64,000 nucleotides of DNA, taken from positions 1-64,000 of the forward strand of contig JAFWOP010000037.1 of assembly GCA_017545365.1 (NCBI GenBank), in the 5' to 3' direction. The translations under genes and the position numbers were made by a program. This stretch comes from Bacteroidales bacterium. Lineage in GTDB: Bacteria; Bacteroidota; Bacteroidia; Bacteroidales; P3. The notes below the pieces were generated by a model. That model had not been told where the DNA came from. It was given only the letters and a program-made list of their open reading frames with translations, and made no database searches. Positions 61,657 to 64,000 of the stretch are shown here, in pieces; within the stretch, counting starts at the first letter, position 1; each line of letters opens with the position of its first letter.

Positions 61657-63705
61657 ATGGAAGACCTGAATGAAATGCAGACACCTGCCCAAAACGAGGA
61701 ACTGCAACCTGTTGTCGAACAAGCCGCACCCGCAGCAGCCGACAATGACTCTGACACAATCAAAACAAACCCCGCCGCCGAAACTGTTGTAGAGACAGCT
61801 CCGCAGGTGGAGGCAACTGTCCCAGACGAAGCCGGGGCAGTCGAACCCACAGCAGCTCCCGCCGAAGAACCAGCCAGAGAGACATCTGCTGTACCAAATG
61901 AAGTGTCTGCCGCGCCAGCACCCGCCGAGCCAGAGACCGAAGCTGAAACAGAGGAGGAACCCCAGGTGGACTACACCTCCATGTCCCGCGAAGAACTTCT
62001 GGCCGCCTTCAACGAGCTGATGAACGAGGACATCAACAAAATCCGCAACCGCGCCACCACCATCCGCAACCAGTTCAACCTCTTGAACAAGGAGATGGAG
62101 AAGCAGGCCTTCGAGGCCTTCCTGGCCGACGGCGGCAACAAGGATGACTACCATCCCGCCAACGACGCCCTGGCCGAGACCTTCTACAAGGCCTACGACA
62201 ACTACCGCGCCCGCCGCCAAAAAATGCAGGAGGAACTCGAAACCCAGAAGCAGCGCAACCTCGAGGCCAAGCAGCAGATTCTCGAAGAGCTCCGCACCCT
62301 TATCGACAAGGACGAGGAAACCCTCAAGCAGACCTACGACGAGTTCAACGCCATCCAAGAGAAATGGAAAGGCATCGGCGAAGTGCCCCGTGAACAGATG
62401 AACGACCTGTGGCAGAACTACCACTTCCTTATAGAACAATTCTTCAACAAAGTAAAGATAAACAAAGAGCTGCGCATGCTCGACCTCAAGCGCAACCTCG
62501 AACAGAAAATCCAACTCTGCGAACGTGCCGAAGAACTCATCGTGGACACCTCCGTCCTCAACGCCTTCAAAACCTTGCAGAGCCTCCGCGCACAGTGGAA
62601 AGAGATAGGCCCCGTCCCCGCCGAGCAGAACGAGGAGACCTGGCAGCGCTTCAACAATGCCGCCAACCAGATAGACGAACGCCGCCGCGAATATTACGAC
62701 CAGCGCAAAGAGGAACTGGAACAGAACCTGCTGGCCAAGCAGGCCCTCATCACCAAGGCACAGGAACTGACCCAGGAACCTCCCCGCAGCTCCAACCAAT
62801 GGAACACCACCACCGAGGCCTTAGACGAACTGTTGAAACTGTGGAAGAGCATCGGCCCGGTGCCGCGTGAGCAGAACGAGACCGTCTGGGGCGAGTTCAA
62901 AAGCATCTTGGACAAATTCTTCCAAGAGAAGAAAGAACATTTCGAGCAGCAGCGGATGCAGCACAACGAGAACTACAACAAGAAGGTAGACCTCTGCCTG
63001 AGGGCCGAGGCAATAGCCAAACGCGAGGACTGGAAGAAGGCCACCGAAGAGATACTGCAGCTGCAGGAGGAATGGAAGACCATCGGCCCGGTCAGCGCAA
63101 AACAGTCGGAACGCGTGTGGAAGCGTTTCCGCGGCGCCTGCGACCAGTTCTTCGCCAAGAAGGGCGAATACTTCAAAGAGATACGCAGCAGTGAGGGCGA
63201 GAACCTCACCAAGAAGAACGCCATCATATCCGAGCTGAGCGCCTTCCAATTCGGCGATGACAAAGAGGAGAACCTCAAAGCCATCAAGGACTTCCAGCGC
63301 CGCTGGTCCGAGATTGGGCATGTGCCAAGGAAGGACAAGGACAAGGTGACAACCGAGTACCGCCAGCTGCTGGACGGCATCTTCGAGAAACTCCGCATCT
63401 CGGCACGCGAAGCCAAACTCGACTCCTACCGCGAGAAAGTCCGCAACCACGAGGGCGACAACTATGCCGACAGCGAGCGCAGCCGACTCATGAACAAAAT
63501 TGAGAAGCTGCGTGCCGACCTGAACCTATGGGAGAACAACATCGGCTTCTTCGCCAACAGCAAACAGGCCGACCTCCTAAAGGAGGAGTTTGAGAAGAAG
63601 ATGCAGGGCACCCGCCAGGAAATCGCACTGCTGGAAGCCAAGATACGCGTCTTGGACGAGTCTGAATCAGACAAAGCGGACAAATCAGACAATAAAGAAG
63701 AGTAG
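61657..63705 (+). CDS. DUF349 domain-containing protein
   Basis: 682 residues. The first ~105 are Ala/Glu/Pro-rich and probably disordered. The rest is helical with at least five DUF349 units marked by W-(K/S)-x-I-G-x-V-(P/S): EKWKGIGEVPREQ, AQWKEIGPVPAEQ, KLWKSIGPVPREQ, EEWKTIGPVSAKQ, RRWSEIGHVPRKD. Coiled-coil stretches connect them. Members of this family are widespread in Bacteroidota and of unknown role, probably cytoplasmic. A GldB-like gene starts 3 nt downstream. Confidence 0.92.
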   Translation: MEDLNEMQTPAQNEELQPVVEQAAPAAADNDSDTIKTNPAAETVVETAPQVEATVPDEAGAVEPTAAPAEEPARETSAVPNEVSAAPAPAEPETEAETEEEPQVDYTSMSREELLAAFNELMNEDINKIRNRATTIRNQFNLLNKEMEKQAFEAFLADGGNKDDYHPANDALAETFYKAYDNYRARRQKMQEELETQKQRNLEAKQQILEELRTLIDKDEETLKQTYDEFNAIQEKWKGIGEVPREQMNDLWQNYHFLIEQFFNKVKINKELRMLDLKRNLEQKIQLCERAEELIVDTSVLNAFKTLQSLRAQWKEIGPVPAEQNEETWQRFNNAANQIDERRREYYDQRKEELEQNLLAKQALITKAQELTQEPPRSSNQWNTTTEALDELLKLWKSIGPVPREQNETVWGEFKSILDKFFQEKKEHFEQQRMQHNENYNKKVDLCLRAEAIAKREDWKKATEEILQLQEEWKTIGPVSAKQSERVWKRFRGACDQFFAKKGEYFKEIRSSEGENLTKKNAIISELSAFQFGDDKEENLKAIKDFQRRWSEIGHVPRKDKDKVTTEYRQLLDGIFEKLRISAREAKLDSYREKVRNHEGDNYADSERSRLMNKIEKLRADLNLWENNIGFFANSKQADLLKEEFEKKMQGTRQEIALLEAKIRVLDESESDKADKSDNKEE

Positions 63706-63708
63706 CAC

Positions 63709-64000
63709 ATGAGAAAAAGCACTCTTTGGATCATGGGGCTGGCAGTACTACTGCCACTATGCTCCTGCCATCGCACACCTGTCGAAGCGGTGCAAATCCA
63801 CCGCTTCGACAAGGTGTTGTTTGAAACCCCGCCCAGCCAGCTGCAAAGCAAACTGGCCTCGGTGGCGGGCGAGTTCAACACCCCGCTCCTCAACCTGCAA
63901 CCCGGGAACCCCGAATTCATGCAGATGCTCGCGGGCTTTGTGTCCGACAGCACCATGAGGGAGGTGTACCGGCTGGTGGACAGTGTGTTCGGCGACATGC
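63709..64000 (+). CDS. gldB: GldB-like gliding motility lipoprotein (5' part)
   Basis: 97 codons to the window end. Lipobox at LLPLCSC (Cys near 18-20), then VEAVQIHRFDKVLFETPPSQ, the N-terminal signature of GldB (I-x-R-F-D-x-x-L-F), followed by the NTPLLNLQPGNPEF and VYRLVDSVFGD region. GldB is a lipoprotein needed for gliding in Flavobacterium; in Bacteroidales, homologues occur without gliding and the role is unclear. Starts 3 nt after the DUF349 stop. Confidence 0.8.
   Translation, partial: MRKSTLWIMGLAVLLPLCSCHRTPVEAVQIHRFDKVLFETPPSQLQSKLASVAGEFNTPLLNLQPGNPEFMQMLAGFVSDSTMREVYRLVDSVFGDM

Overview
The window reads as chromosomal DNA of a member of the Bacteroidales (phylum Bacteroidota) with high-GC coding sequence. 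The evidence is: the phylum-type -7 promoter element TAnnTTTG upstream of many genes; type IX secretion (T9SS) sorting domains on secreted proteins; Bacteroidota-type neighbourhoods (leuS-nusB-DUF1573-yajC-ybbR-coaE; WG-repeat protein-dihydroorotase); Porin_10, PepSY-like and sugar-transfer ATP-grasp families; and a GldB-like lipoprotein. I cannot name a genus. I see no tRNA, rRNA, CRISPR array, phage or transposase gene.

Layout. 0-7 kb: end of a T9SS cargo gene, then panD, a flippase-like membrane protein, trxB, a Porin_10 barrel, a small lipoprotein and glyS, all on +. 7-16 kb: a 2,299-residue T9SS adhesin-like protein with about 13 internal repeats, an outer-membrane barrel and a GH25-fold protein that lacks its catalytic acids, all on -. 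16-22.6 kb: ligA, dapF, a cation/proton antiporter and a dnaX gene interrupted by an in-frame TAG, all on -. 23-33.6 kb: a 2,566-residue cyclic beta-1,2-glucan synthase-like enzyme directly followed by a PorE-like OmpA protein. 33.7-38.8 kb: a fimbrillin-like lipoprotein with an untracked 54-residue peptide gene upstream, then a low-GC pair of secreted-protein genes. 39-45 kb: ybaK, ATP-grasp, a PepSY-like protein, and an operon of WG-repeat protein, pyrC and a lipoprotein. 45.6-49.4 kb: a two-gene YjbH-like system, a Cys/His-rich lipoprotein and glyA. 49.5-58 kb: a T9SS remnant, the coaE-to-leuS operon, and a queuosine operon (transporter plus queF) behind a preQ1-I riboswitch. 58-64 kb: a second copy of the low-GC secreted pair, then a DUF349 protein and the start of a GldB-like lipoprotein.

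Envelope and surface functions dominate. Several proteins are T9SS cargo, and one resembles PorE of the T9SS envelope apparatus. Housekeeping genes sit in short operons between them.

The least explained material is of two kinds. The first is a family of modular, hairpin-rich intergenic repeats, one copy with clean terminal inverted repeats and paired substitutions between copies. The second is a two-gene cassette present twice: a secreted protein of unknown fold followed by a T9SS-sorted protein. Both copies have a low-GC passenger region joined to a high-GC sorting domain, and one copy is bracketed by direct repeats that include a duplicated promoter.
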